Assembly: GCF_014204545.1 (NCBI RefSeq) | Contig: NZ_JACHLJ010000002.1 | Span: 372,001-436,000, forward strand | Source of the DNA: Brevundimonas vesicularis | Lineage (GTDB): Bacteria > Pseudomonadota > Alphaproteobacteria > Caulobacterales > Caulobacteraceae | Direction: 5' to 3' | Length of the DNA stretch: 64,000 bases | Part shown: positions 10,508 to 18,704 of the stretch, piece by piece | How positions within the stretch are numbered: position 1 is the stretch's first letter | Layout of the letters: each line of letters begins with the position of its first letter | Notes under the pieces: model-generated | The model's database searches: none | Seen by the model: only the letters and a program-made list of their open reading frames with translations | Told to the model about the DNA's origin: nothing | Program-made: the position numbers and the translations under genes

Positions 10508-11349
10508 GCGCAGGAACCCGTCGTCTTCAACTGGGCCGCCCGCGCCTTTTGCGGATCCGAAGCGGCAGGCGCATAGCGGCGCGTGAACTCCGCCAGGGCC
10601 GCGCACCCTTGCGGCTTCCTTTGCGTCGCGAACAGGGCGTCGGCCAGTTTCAGCGTCGTATCCGCCGCCCAGCCGATGCGCGGCCAGTCCTTCAGCGCGG
10701 CGGCGTAATAGGGCACCGCCCCCGCCTTGTCGTTCGCCGCGACCCGCAGGTCGCCTAGGCGCGAGTTGGCCTCGCGCGACTGCGGCGTATCGGGCCAGGC
10801 CGCGATCACCGTTTCCAGCGCCCGCTCGCCGCGCGGCTTGTCGGTCGCCAACAGAGCCACCGCCGCCGCCAGGTCGCGCGTCGCATCGCCGGTGGGCGAA
10901 GTCGCCTCGATCGGCGCATTCAGTTCGGCCTGGGTCTCCAGCTTCTGCAACCGGCCCTCGGCGTCCGCCAGACGCGTCTTCAGCGTCTCGTTCTCGCGCG
11001 TGGCCTCGTCCAGCTGGAAGGTCAGCCGCTCGTTGTCGCCGTTGATCCGGCGCACCGTGGCCTCCAGGTCGCCCAGGCGTCGGTCCATCAGGGCGAACTG
11101 CCCCTGAAGCGTCACCACCTCGGGGTCCGGCTCGACCAGCACAGGCTGGCCGGCGGCGTTTCTCTGGGTCAGGGCGCGCTCGAGCCGCCGCACATTGCGA
11201 TCCAGCTGGTCCAGGCGGCGATTGTCCCACTGGGTCCGCTCCATGATGTTGGGCTGGGCCTGCTTGGCGACCGCGCCGCCCCCGATCAGTAGGACGCCAA
11301 GGGCGGCGGCGGCGAGGAGATGAACGCGAGAGATCGAGAGCTTGGTCAT
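10504..11349 (-). CDS. cpoB: Cell division coordinator CpoB (YbgF)
   Basis: A 281-residue periplasmic protein of the Tol-Pal system that in E. coli links outer-membrane constriction with PBP1B. It has a signal segment (LLAAAALGVLLIGGGAVAK), then a coiled-coil region (about residues 35-125, repeated Arg/Leu heptads such as LDQLDRNVRRLERAL), and a C-terminal TPR region ending with cysteines (QGCAALAEF and GSCA). ATG 11349 starts the signal peptide; an upstream in-frame extension is antisense-like. It lies downstream of pal with a DUF3667 gene in between. Confidence 0.9.
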   Translation of the reverse strand: MTKLSISRVHLLAAAALGVLLIGGGAVAKQAQPNIMERTQWDNRRLDQLDRNVRRLERALTQRNAAGQPVLVEPDPEVVTLQGQFALMDRRLGDLEATVRRINGDNERLTFQLDEATRENETLKTRLADAEGRLQKLETQAELNAPIEATSPTGDATRDLAAAVALLATDKPRGERALETVIAAWPDTPQSREANSRLGDLRVAANDKAGAVPYYAAALKDWPRIGWAADTTLKLADALFATQRKPQGCAALAEFTRRYAPAASDPQKARAAQLKTTGSCA

Positions 11350-11390
11350 GCGTCTAGCTTTCACCGATTTGGGGCCGCCGCAAGGCCGAG

Positions 11391-12533
11391 CTAGTGCCCC
11401 AGACCCAGATAGATGATAGCCGTGACGAACAGGCCGATCACGATGTTGCAGAACACCAACAGCGCGATCGTCCGCCACAGCGCCGAGAACCACGACAGCG
11501 AATAGGCGCCCTTCATCTGGGCGAACACATGCACGGGCACGGCCAGCAGCCCCAGCGGAATGACGATGGCGCCCAGCCACCCGGCGATCGTCGCCGACAG
11601 CACCATCAGCATCAGCAGCATGGCCATGAAGGTCAGCGAATACAGAACGAACACCCCGTGGTCGTACAGGGTGAAGCCGCGCTTCCACAGGAACAGCAGG
11701 GCCACGAACGGGATGGACAAGGGCACCAACAGGAAGGCGAACTTGTACATCGTCTGCTGGAACTTATAGAGCGCCAGGTCCGGGTTCTGCAGCTTCTTCA
11801 ACACCGTGGCGCCGATGCCGTGGCCGTCCTTCTCGGCGTCCTTGCCCATGACCTTCAGCTTGGTCTCGCCGCCCTCGCCGGTCGCCATATCCTTGATGCC
11901 GGCCTGCCAGCTGCCGGGCTTCAGGCCGTCGGCGCGGCCGTCGCGCTGCTCGATCTCCAGCCGGGCCAGGGCCGCGCGGCGGTCGTCGACCAGCTTCTGT
12001 CCGGCGTTGATCGCCATCTGCATCGTCGGGTCCGGCTGGGCGCCGCTTTCGGCCCGCATCTGGACCAGGGCCTTCTCAGCCTCAGCCAGGCCGACGCGCT
12101 GGGACGCGATCCGTTCGCTCATCTCCGCCGCGTCGCCAGTCTTGGATTCCGGATGCGGCATGAAGCTGAGCGCGAAGAACATCACGAACAGGGTGAACAG
12201 GAAGATCGCCAGCGGCGAAACGTAGCGCGTGCGCTTGCCCTCGACCCACTCGCGCGTCAGCTTTCCGGGGTTCAGCCACAGCAGCGGCAGGGTGCGCCAA
12301 ATCCGGGCGTCGAAATGCATGACCCCGTGCAGCAGCTCTTCACCCAGGTGCAGCAGGCTGCGATGAACATGGGTCGGCTGGCCGCAGTTTGCGCAGAAGT
12401 TGCCGCTCGTTTCGGCCCCGCAGTCGGAACAGACGCCATGGGCGTGGGCCTCGCCGGCCTTGCCCGTCGGCTTTTCGATCGCGCCTGCGGCCAGTCCGGC
12501 CGTGACGACGGCGCCCGCCCCTTCGATATCCAT
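11391..12533 (-). CDS. DUF3667 membrane protein with N-terminal zinc ribbon
   Basis: A 380-residue protein. Near residues 35-50 there is a zinc-ribbon motif with two CxxC pairs (CSDCG and CANCG), followed by the family's conserved block LLWLNPGKLTREWVEGKR and TRYVSPLAIFLFTLFVMFF. Several membrane helices follow in the C-terminal half. A long charged, coiled-coil-like insert lies between the first and later helices. This matches DUF3667. It is inserted between pal and cpoB on the same strand with 41 bases before cpoB, so it may be expressed with the Tol-Pal genes. Function is unknown. Confidence 0.85.
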   Translation of the reverse strand: MDIEGAGAVVTAGLAAGAIEKPTGKAGEAHAHGVCSDCGAETSGNFCANCGQPTHVHRSLLHLGEELLHGVMHFDARIWRTLPLLWLNPGKLTREWVEGKRTRYVSPLAIFLFTLFVMFFALSFMPHPESKTGDAAEMSERIASQRVGLAEAEKALVQMRAESGAQPDPTMQMAINAGQKLVDDRRAALARLEIEQRDGRADGLKPGSWQAGIKDMATGEGGETKLKVMGKDAEKDGHGIGATVLKKLQNPDLALYKFQQTMYKFAFLLVPLSIPFVALLFLWKRGFTLYDHGVFVLYSLTFMAMLLMLMVLSATIAGWLGAIVIPLGLLAVPVHVFAQMKGAYSLSWFSALWRTIALLVFCNIVIGLFVTAIIYLGLGH

Positions 12534-12602
12534 TCGCTGATCCCCCGATCCCTGTGACGACGTATCTGCCGCCGGCCCGGCGTCAGGACAAGCGCGGAAA
12601 CG

Positions 12603-12634
12603 AAAAGAGGCGCCGACCCTGCGGTCGGCGCCTC
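12603..12634 (-). terminator. Intrinsic terminator of pal
   Basis: A perfect 12-bp stem, GAGGCGCCGACC-CTGC-GGTCGGCGCCTC, begins 26 bases past the pal stop. On the minus strand it is followed by four T. It should separate pal from the DUF3667-cpoB-tilS genes. Confidence 0.8.
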
Positions 12635-12660
12635 CCTTCAGATCAGTCGTCTTTCGCCGA

Positions 12661-13224
12661 CTAGCGCGGCGCGCCCGACACGATGGCGGTGTGGGCGTTG
12701 CGGTTGCGGGCGAAGGCGTCCTCGTTCGAGCCTTCCGCGATCGGCCGCTCCTTGCCGAAGCTGATGGTGTCGATCCGGCCGGCCGGAATGCCCCGGTTGA
12801 TCAGATAGGTGCGCACCGATTCCGCACGGCGGGCGCCCAGCGCCAGATTGTATTCGCGCGTGCCGCGTTCGTCGGCGTTGCCTTCGATGCGGATCGTCAC
12901 CGACGGATAGCGTTGCAGCCACTGGGCCTGGGCGTCCAGACGCGGCATGGCCTCGGGCCGGACCTCATAGGAGTCCAGGTCGAAGTAAATGCGATCGCCG
13001 ACGTTGACGACGAAGTCCTGTTCGGTGCCCGGCGCGGCCGAACCCATGTTTCCGCCGGTCACCGGCCCGGTCGGCGCGGTCGGATAGGCCGGACCCGTCG
13101 GTTGCGTCGTGCCGTCGTTTGGACCGGGCACGCCGGTCTCGACCGGGGGCTTTCGGGTGCAGGCGGCCATGGCGGCGACGGCGCAGCCGACCATCGCCAG
13201 TTTGAGAATGCGGGAAGTCTTCAT
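12661..13224 (-). CDS. pal: Peptidoglycan-associated lipoprotein Pal
   Basis: A 187-residue outer-membrane lipoprotein. The signal peptide ends in the lipobox AMAAC with the lipidated cysteine at residue 22. A Pro/Gly/Thr-rich linker follows, then the OmpA-like peptidoglycan-binding domain with IEGNADERGTREYNLALG and ARRAESVRTYL. Pal anchors the outer membrane to peptidoglycan and is the partner of TolB. It lies 140 bases downstream of tolB on the same strand, as expected for the operon. Confidence 0.97.
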   Translation of the reverse strand: MKTSRILKLAMVGCAVAAMAACTRKPPVETGVPGPNDGTTQPTGPAYPTAPTGPVTGGNMGSAAPGTEQDFVVNVGDRIYFDLDSYEVRPEAMPRLDAQAQWLQRYPSVTIRIEGNADERGTREYNLALGARRAESVRTYLINRGIPAGRIDTISFGKERPIAEGSNEDAFARNRNAHTAIVSGAPR

Positions 13225-13364
13225 GGGGTCGTCTCCTGACGTATCGTTTCTGGCAAGGGGCGGGCCTCAAGCTTGGCTTTACTGTCTGCCTCGGCCGATT
13301 CTTCGACGCTAGAGGCGATAACGCACAGTTGAGCTTTAAGGCTCCGACGGTGTCGGTGCGGTGT

Positions 13365-14729
13365 TTAAGCGGGGCAGCTGTCGGCGCCCTGGTTCACGCC
13401 CAGATTGCTCGGGCCACGGTCCAGCAGCGGCGACCAGGCCGGGTCGGTCCCGCGTCCGTTATAGCCCGCCTGCGACACCACGCGCCCCGACAGGTCGACG
13501 GTCCACAGACGCGTGTCGCCGCCCGGCGTCTGGCGCGCGAACATTACGTATCGGCCGTTCGGCGCCCAGTTCGGGCCTTCCTCGAAATAGCTGGACGACA
13601 GGATGCGCTCGCCCGAACCGTCGGCGTTCATCACCCCGGTCGAGAACCGGCCGCCGCCCTGTTTGGTGAAGGCGATCAGATTGCCGGTCGGGCTCCACGA
13701 CGGGGCGGTATAGATGCCGCCGCCGCGCGAGATCGGCCGCTGGCCCGATCCGTCCGACCGCATGACATACAGCCGCGCCGAACCCGAACGGTCCGAGGTG
13801 AAGACGATCTGGCTGCCGTCCGGACTGAACGACGGCGAGGTGTCGATGCCCGGGTCGCTGGTCAGGCGCGTGATCTGGCGGCTGCGCAGGTCCATCACAT
13901 AGACATCGGTATTGCCGCCCCGGATGATCGAAAACGCGATCTTGTTGCCGTCGTTGGAGAAGCGCGGCGCCAGCACCTGACCGTCGAACTCGCCCAGGCT
14001 CTCGCGCCGGCCAGTCGTCAGATTATACAGGTAGATGCGGCTGTAATCCTTGCCCAGCGCCACATAGGTGATCTCGTCCGGCTGCGACAGCGAGAAGCGC
14101 GGCGACATGATCACCTCGTCACCCTGCGTCAGATAGGTCGGGTTGAACCCGTCCTGATCGGCGATGGTCAGGCGGTTGATCCGGTTCAGCTGCGTGCCCT
14201 CCTCGGACACGAAGATCACGCGAGAGTCGAAGAAGCCGGCCTCGCCGGTCATGCGCTGATAGATGACGTCGGAGATCTTGTGCGCGATCCGGCGCCATTG
14301 CTCCTGGGTCGCGGTGAACTGATAGCTGACTAGCTGGCACTGGCGGTAGGGATCATACAGGCGGAAGCCGACGTCCAGTCGCCCGTCGCCGCGCGTCGTC
14401 ACCCCGCCGTACAGCACCGCCTGCGCGCCGATCTGGGTCCACTGCGGGAAGTTGGGCGCATTGGCCAAGGTCAGGCCGGTCTCGATGAAGCTGGACGGGT
14501 TCAGCGGCTCGAAGAAGCCCGACCGCTTCAGATTGGCGCTGACGACATTGGAGATGTCCGATCCGTGCGTCCCGGCGAACGGCACGACCGCGATCTGAAG
14601 CGGGCGCAGCACGCCCTGATCGATCTCGACCTCGACCGGCTGCGTTTGTTGAGGCGTCTGGGCGGCGGTGGTCAGGGGCGCCGCCATTGCGACAGCCGCC
14701 ACGGAGGCCAGAAGAAGGTTCAGACGCAT
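13365..14729 (-). CDS. tolB: Tol-Pal system periplasmic protein TolB
   Basis: A 454-residue periplasmic beta-propeller protein that shuttles between Pal and TolA. It has a signal peptide (LLLASVAAVAMAAPLTTAA), an N-terminal domain, and then repeated WD40-like TolB blades, for example FSNDGNKIAFSIIRGGNTD and FSPDGSQIVFTSDRSGSA. Length is normal for the family. In most relatives tolB follows tolA directly; here an opposite-strand toxin-antitoxin pair lies between them, so tolB must use a promoter in the 141-base region it shares with the antitoxin gene. Confidence 0.97.
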   Translation of the reverse strand: MRLNLLLASVAAVAMAAPLTTAAQTPQQTQPVEVEIDQGVLRPLQIAVVPFAGTHGSDISNVVSANLKRSGFFEPLNPSSFIETGLTLANAPNFPQWTQIGAQAVLYGGVTTRGDGRLDVGFRLYDPYRQCQLVSYQFTATQEQWRRIAHKISDVIYQRMTGEAGFFDSRVIFVSEEGTQLNRINRLTIADQDGFNPTYLTQGDEVIMSPRFSLSQPDEITYVALGKDYSRIYLYNLTTGRRESLGEFDGQVLAPRFSNDGNKIAFSIIRGGNTDVYVMDLRSRQITRLTSDPGIDTSPSFSPDGSQIVFTSDRSGSARLYVMRSDGSGQRPISRGGGIYTAPSWSPTGNLIAFTKQGGGRFSTGVMNADGSGERILSSSYFEEGPNWAPNGRYVMFARQTPGGDTRLWTVDLSGRVVSQAGYNGRGTDPAWSPLLDRGPSNLGVNQGADSCPA

Positions 14730-14836
14730 CAGATGCTCCCATAAGTCTCGAAGGATCGCCGCCCCTTATCGCCGGGCCGTTCGACTTTCGCCAGCTTCAC
14801 GGGGAATGGGGCGACATTCGGGACGGGAGCGATCAT

Positions 14837-14857
14837 TGATGCGTGATGCGTGATGCA
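14837..14857 (+). promoter_or_regulatory. Tandem heptamer repeats upstream of the antitoxin gene
   Basis: Three head-to-tail copies of TGATGCR (TGATGCG, TGATGCG, TGATGCA) end 13 bases before the antitoxin ATG at 14871. The last copy merges into the palindrome ATGCAT. Iterated short sites in front of a ribbon-helix-helix antitoxin gene are the usual form of an autoregulatory operator; that role is inferred. The repeats lie in the divergent region shared with tolB. Confidence 0.5.
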
Positions 14858-14870
14858 TTATCTTTAAGCC

Positions 14871-15104
14871 ATGCGCACTACACTCGCCATCGACGACGAC
14901 GTGCTAAACGCCGCACGGGCCATCGCGGTTCAGACCCGAACCTCTGTGGGCGAAGTCATTTCCGATCTTGCGCGCCGCTCGATCGCGCAGGCCAAGCCGG
15001 ACACGTCGCCCGAATTTCGTAACGGCATTCGCCTCCTGCCGCACCGCAAGGGCGCTGTGGTGACGACCGAACAGATCAACGCTCTGCGCGATGAGCTGCC
15101 TTGA
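14871..15104 (+). CDS. VapB-like ribbon-helix-helix antitoxin
   Basis: A 77-residue protein. The first 45 residues (MRTTLAIDDDVLNAARAIA then TRTSVGEVISDLARRSI) have the beta-strand and two-helix pattern of ribbon-helix-helix antitoxins. The C-terminal third would wrap the toxin. Its stop codon overlaps the TTG start of the PIN-domain toxin, the standard antitoxin-toxin order and coupling. It probably binds the heptamer repeats just upstream. The pair is inserted against the direction of the tol genes between tolA and tolB. Confidence 0.82.
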   Translation: MRTTLAIDDDVLNAARAIAVQTRTSVGEVISDLARRSIAQAKPDTSPEFRNGIRLLPHRKGAVVTTEQINALRDELP

Positions 15105-15535
15105 TCGCGCTTTTGGACGTCAGCGTCCTGATCGCATTGATCGATCCAGCCCATACCGAGCATCTCACCGCCCACGCCTGGTTCGCAAATGAGCATCAGG
15201 CTGGTTGGGCGACCTGCCCGCTGACCGAAAACGGCGCGCTTCGAATCCTCAGCAATCCGAAATATCCGAACTCGCCGGGCGCGCCTGCGCAGGTGTTGCC
15301 CGCGCTTCATTCCTTGCTGAGCCAACCCGGCCATGCGTTCTGGCCCGACGACATCAGTCTGCTGGGCGACCGTTTGATCGCGCAGAATCGCCTGCTCACC
15401 TCGGGCCAGTTGACGGATACCTATCTGCTGGCCTTAGCCGTCTCGAACGGCGGGCGGCTGGCCACGTTCGACCGACGACTGGCGCCCGACGCGGTGAAGG
15501 GCGGCAAGGCTGCCCTGCATCTCATAACGGCCTGA
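15101..15535 (+). CDS. PIN-domain toxin (VapC family)
   Basis: A 144-residue VapC-type ribonuclease candidate. The PIN-domain acidic residues can be followed: D in ALLDVSVLIALID at the N-terminus, E in LTENGALRIL, D in LTDTYLLALA and D in LATFDRRL. It starts at TTG 15101, which overlaps the antitoxin stop (TTGA), so translation is probably coupled. VapC toxins cut specific RNAs, often initiator tRNA or the rRNA sarcin-ricin loop; the target here is unknown. It ends 3 bases before the tolA stop, in convergent orientation. Confidence 0.87.
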   Translation: MIALLDVSVLIALIDPAHTEHLTAHAWFANEHQAGWATCPLTENGALRILSNPKYPNSPGAPAQVLPALHSLLSQPGHAFWPDDISLLGDRLIAQNRLLTSGQLTDTYLLALAVSNGGRLATFDRRLAPDAVKGGKAALHLITA

Positions 15536-15538
15536 CAG

Positions 15539-16417
15539 TCAGCGATTGCGGCACGCCCGTTCGGTGTTGAAGGTCGGGCGATAGACCCCGCCGGGGAAAC
15601 CCTGCGGCACGTCGAAGGGCGCGGTCTGGCGCAGGGCGCGCAGGGCGCCGTCGGCGGCGGCGCGGTAGACGTTCGACGACTGGGCGTTGATCAGGCTGGG
15701 TCCGCGCGTGATCCGTCCATCGGCCGACAGGGTCAACTCGACCTGGATGCGCAGTTGATCCGCGCCGGGGATGTCGCAGGGCAGAATCCAGTTCGGATAG
15801 ACCTGATTGAAGATGGCCGTGATCTGCGGCCCCGTGGCCTGGGACGCCGTGCCCGCCCCCTGCTGCCCCGTCGCCGGTCGGCCGCGATTGTTGGTCGGGC
15901 GCGTCGGGCCGGCCAAGGCGTCCAGATCCAGGCTCGGCTCGGTGCGCTGGGGCGCCGGGCGGGCGGGTGCGGGCGTCGCCGGGCGCGGGGTCGGCTGAGC
16001 CTTGGTCGGCGGCGCAGGCGTCGGCGGCTGGGGTCGAGGCGTCGAACGCGGCGGCGTCGGCGTCGGCGTGGGCCTCGGCGTCGGCGTGGGCGTCGGGGCC
16101 GGGCGCGGCGGCGTGGGCCGCGGCGGTGTCGGGGTGGGGCGCGGCTGGGGTTGCGGCGGCGTCGGCTCGGGCGTCGGCAGCACGGGATCGGGCTGCTGCA
16201 CCGGGGCGGTCGCGGCGTCGTCTGGCGAGGGTTCGGGCTGCGGATTATCCGCCGGCGCCGCCTGGATCACCTCCTTCGAGACGATGGTTACCGGCACCGA
16301 GGCCACCAGCGGCGTCTCGTCCTCGTCCATCTTGTGCGACACCATCAAGAAGGCGAGCGCGACCACCCCGGCGTGCAGGGCGAGCGATCCGAGGATGGCG
16401 GGGCTCGGCCGACGCAA
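15539..16417 (-). CDS. tolA: TolA-type protein with proline-rich linker
   Basis: A 292-residue energy-transducing protein of the Tol-Pal complex. One N-terminal membrane helix (ILGSLALHAGVVALAFLMV) contains the SxxxH signature of TonB/TolA proteins. About 130 residues of Pro/Thr/Arg repeats follow (PTPTPP-like), in place of the helical domain II of enteric TolA. The C-terminal domain (from about residue 200) has a cysteine pair (LPCDIPGAD and ERACRNR). It is 5 bases downstream of tolR. A TonB assignment is possible from the linker alone, but the tolQR context and C-terminal domain favour TolA. Confidence 0.87.
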   Translation of the reverse strand: MRRPSPAILGSLALHAGVVALAFLMVSHKMDEDETPLVASVPVTIVSKEVIQAAPADNPQPEPSPDDAATAPVQQPDPVLPTPEPTPPQPQPRPTPTPPRPTPPRPAPTPTPTPRPTPTPTPPRSTPRPQPPTPAPPTKAQPTPRPATPAPARPAPQRTEPSLDLDALAGPTRPTNNRGRPATGQQGAGTASQATGPQITAIFNQVYPNWILPCDIPGADQLRIQVELTLSADGRITRGPSLINAQSSNVYRAAADGALRALRQTAPFDVPQGFPGGVYRPTFNTERACRNR

Positions 16418-16422
16418 CGGCT

Positions 16423-16875
16423 TCAGGCCTCCGGCGCCGTGTCGGTGATCAGGTTCAGCTTGGTGAAGCCCGAGGCGCTCAACCGCGCCATCACCCGCGC
16501 CACCGCCTGATAGGGCGCGCGGCCGTCGGCCCGCACGAACACCGGCCGCTCGGCCGCCTTGTCGGCGCCGCCCGCCTCGGTCAACAGGCGCGTGGACAGG
16601 GCGTCGAACGCCGTCTCGCTGTCGCCGACGAAGATCGCGCCCTGCTGGTCGATGCTGACCGACAGGGGTTCGGACTTGATCTCGACCGCGCTGGCCTCGG
16701 TCTTGGGCAGCTCGACGGGCACGCCCACCGTCAGCAGCGGCGCCGAGATCATGAAGATGATCAGCAGCACCAGCATCACGTCCACCAGGGGCGTGACGTT
16801 GATCTCGGTCAGGGGCCCTTTACGCCCTCTGCGCCCTCGACGCCCGCCGCCGCTCGCACCACCGCCCAGGGCCAT
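16423..16875 (-). CDS. tolR: Proton channel subunit TolR (ExbD family)
   Basis: A 150-residue protein with one membrane helix after a Gly/Arg-rich N-terminus. The conserved channel aspartate is residue 32 in [18 protein letters not shown], and a periplasmic ExbD/TolR domain follows. With TolQ it forms the proton-driven motor that powers TolA. Gaps of 3 and 5 bases to tolQ and tolA show a tight operon. ExbD is excluded mainly by context. Confidence 0.95.
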   Translation of the reverse strand: MALGGGASGGGRRGRRGRKGPLTEINVTPLVDVMLVLLIIFMISAPLLTVGVPVELPKTEASAVEIKSEPLSVSIDQQGAIFVGDSETAFDALSTRLLTEAGGADKAAERPVFVRADGRAPYQAVARVMARLSASGFTKLNLITDTAPEA

Positions 16876-16878
16876 GGC

Positions 16879-17631
16879 TCAGACGCCCCGCTTCAGGCTG
16901 AGGTCGCTGGACGGCGGGGGCGGAGGCGGCGGGGCCGACGGGCTGCCCAGTCGGCGCGCCACGGCGGCCTGCAGGTCGTCGGCGAACGCCTCCAGGCGCC
17001 CCGTGAACTTGCCCGCGTCGATCGAGAACTTGTTGTAGGCGATATAGGCCGGGATGGCCGCAGCCAGACCGATGGCGGTGGCGAACAAGGCTTCGGCGAT
17101 GGCCGGCGCCACCGTCGTCAGATTGGTGTTGCCCGCCGCCGCGATCCTGCCGAACGCATTCATGATGCCCCACACCGTGCCGAACAGGCCGATGAAGGGC
17201 GAGGCCGTCGCCACCACCGACAGCACGCCCAGGCCGTTCTCGATCCGCTGGCCCTCGCGCGAGATCAGGCTGTTCATCGCCTTGTCGATGCGCACCAGCA
17301 GCAGGTCGCCCTGGTGCTCGTTCAACGCCCCGCGCTGACGCGCCTCGCGCCAGTCCGACAGGGCGATCACCAGCATGCGTGGCAGGGCATGGTCCGGCTC
17401 GGGTCCGGCCTGAGACGCCACCTCTTCCAGCGACCGGCCGGACTGAACCGACTTTTCGAACTCATCGGCGCGCTTGTTCAGCGCCGTGAACCGCACCGCC
17501 TTGTCGATGATGATGGTCCACGACCAGATCGAGGCCGCCGCCAGCCCGATCATCACGCTCTTGACCACCCAGTCGGCGGTCAGGAACAGCTCGACCGGGT
17601 TCATCATCGCGGCGTCGACAGGCGTGGTCAT
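16879..17631 (-). CDS. tolQ: Proton channel subunit TolQ (MotA/TolQ/ExbB family)
   Basis: A 250-residue inner-membrane protein with three membrane helices. The family core is clear: [20 protein letters not shown] and [20 protein letters not shown]. An N-terminal helix ([19 protein letters not shown]) precedes a cytoplasmic loop. A Pro-rich tail (eight consecutive Pro) near the C-terminus is a local feature. Start at ATG 17631; the methionines at residues 9 and 10 are alternatives. It is first in the tolQRA run. Confidence 0.95.
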   Translation of the reverse strand: MTTPVDAAMMNPVELFLTADWVVKSVMIGLAAASIWSWTIIIDKAVRFTALNKRADEFEKSVQSGRSLEEVASQAGPEPDHALPRMLVIALSDWREARQRGALNEHQGDLLLVRIDKAMNSLISREGQRIENGLGVLSVVATASPFIGLFGTVWGIMNAFGRIAAAGNTNLTTVAPAIAEALFATAIGLAAAIPAYIAYNKFSIDAGKFTGRLEAFADDLQAAVARRLGSPSAPPPPPPPSSDLSLKRGV

Positions 17632-17771
17632 TCAGGCGCTCCGGGCGGAATCGAGATCGTCACGTACCCTCTTCGACCGAGCGGACGTGACCATTGTGTG
17701 GCGTCCGGCCCGTTTAGCCCCGACCCGTCCGCCCGTCATCTGACAGGCGCGTCATAAGGGTTAACGGAAGG

Positions 17772-18206
17772 TTACTCGGACGCCGTCCGCCGCGCGTTCG
17801 GATCGACCGCGACAGAGACCGGGGCGCCGACGCTGATGATGACGCCCTCGTGGCCTTCCTTGGCGATGGAATAGGTGGCGGCGTCCTTCAGCAGCTGCTC
17901 CTCGCACTGGCGATCGCCCGCCCGGCCCAGTTCGGCGCAGCCGCGCTTGGCCGCATCGGTCCAACCCAGGACCCGGCGCGTCGCCGCCTCGGCCCGCTTG
18001 ATCGCCGCCTCGTCCTCGGCGGCGGCTTGCGCGATCAGGGCCTGGCGCGCGCCCTGCTGGTATTGCAGCTCGGCCTGGCCCGCCATCTTGCGTTCCCAGA
18101 CCTTGTAATAGGGACAGCCCACCAGCCCGCCGCCGACCAGCAGCACGAACAGCAGGATCGTGACGATCACCGCGCTGGCGGACATCTTGTAGGTTTCTGC
18201 GGGCAT
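17772..18206 (-). CDS. Uncharacterised single-pass membrane protein between ybgC and tolQ
   Basis: A 144-residue protein of no recognised family. One membrane helix near the N-terminus (SAVIVTILLFVLLVGGGLVG) is followed directly by CPYYKVWERKM, which resembles the region after a lipobox, although the match is not convincing. The rest is Ala/Glu-rich and probably helical (residues 40-90), with two further cysteines (RGCAEL and RQCEEQ) that could form a disulfide outside the cytoplasm. It lies between ybgC and tolQ on the same strand, so it may be expressed with the Tol system. Confidence 0.75.
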   Translation of the reverse strand: MPAETYKMSASAVIVTILLFVLLVGGGLVGCPYYKVWERKMAGQAELQYQQGARQALIAQAAAEDEAAIKRAEAATRRVLGWTDAAKRGCAELGRAGDRQCEEQLLKDAATYSIAKEGHEGVIISVGAPVSVAVDPNARRTASE

Positions 18207-18233
18207 GACGTTTTCCCCCTCGTTGGCGCGATC

Positions 18234-18695
18234 CTAGTCGGCCGTTCCACTGGCCGCCAGCCACGGCGTGACCTTCTCGACCAGACCCTTCGACGGCCGT
18301 CGCGGCCGCCCGTCCAGATGAATGCACACCGCCGTCACCTCGGCCCGGCACAACACCTCGCCGGCCCGCTCCACGCTCTGGCGGATGATCAGCCGCACGC
18401 CCTTCACCTGCTCATAGACGGTGCGCACCACCAGGGCGTCGTCGATCCGCGCCGGTTTCAGATATCTGATATTTAACTCGGAGACCACGAAGGCCAGCGG
18501 CTCGGCCTCCTCCAGCAGATCGGCGTGCCCCACCCCGATGGCGCGCAGGAAATCGGACCGTCCCCGCTCGAAATAGCGCACATAGTTGGCGTGATAGACC
18601 AGGCCGGTGAAATCGGTGTCTTCATAATAGACGCGCACCGGCAACAGGTGATCGCGCCCCTCGAAACGGCCGGCGGTGGGTTGGTCGATGTTCAT
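18234..18695 (-). CDS. ybgC: Tol-Pal-associated acyl-CoA thioesterase YbgC
   Basis: A 153-residue hot-dog-fold thioesterase. The active-site region RVYYEDTDFTGLVYHANY followed by YVRYFERGRSDFLRAIG is the YbgC signature, with the catalytic aspartate in EDTD. The E. coli enzyme acts on acyl-CoA or acyl-ACP in phospholipid metabolism. It is the usual first gene of the tol operon and is here separated from tolQ by one uncharacterised gene. A second, distinct thioesterase of this superfamily is at 29664. Confidence 0.94.
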   Translation of the reverse strand: MNIDQPTAGRFEGRDHLLPVRVYYEDTDFTGLVYHANYVRYFERGRSDFLRAIGVGHADLLEEAEPLAFVVSELNIRYLKPARIDDALVVRTVYEQVKGVRLIIRQSVERAGEVLCRAEVTAVCIHLDGRPRRPSKGLVEKVTPWLAASGTAD

Positions 18696-18704
18696 GGACG
18701 GACT

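Noticed and set aside
10607..11230. TilS fused to a 200-residue N-terminal region
   Set aside because: The extension lies in the shadow frame of cpoB, is Gly/Arg-rich, and has no similarity to TilS or any domain.
14837..14857. Short CRISPR-like array
   Set aside because: Only three 7-base units without spacers, no cas genes; an operator in front of an antitoxin gene is the better explanation.
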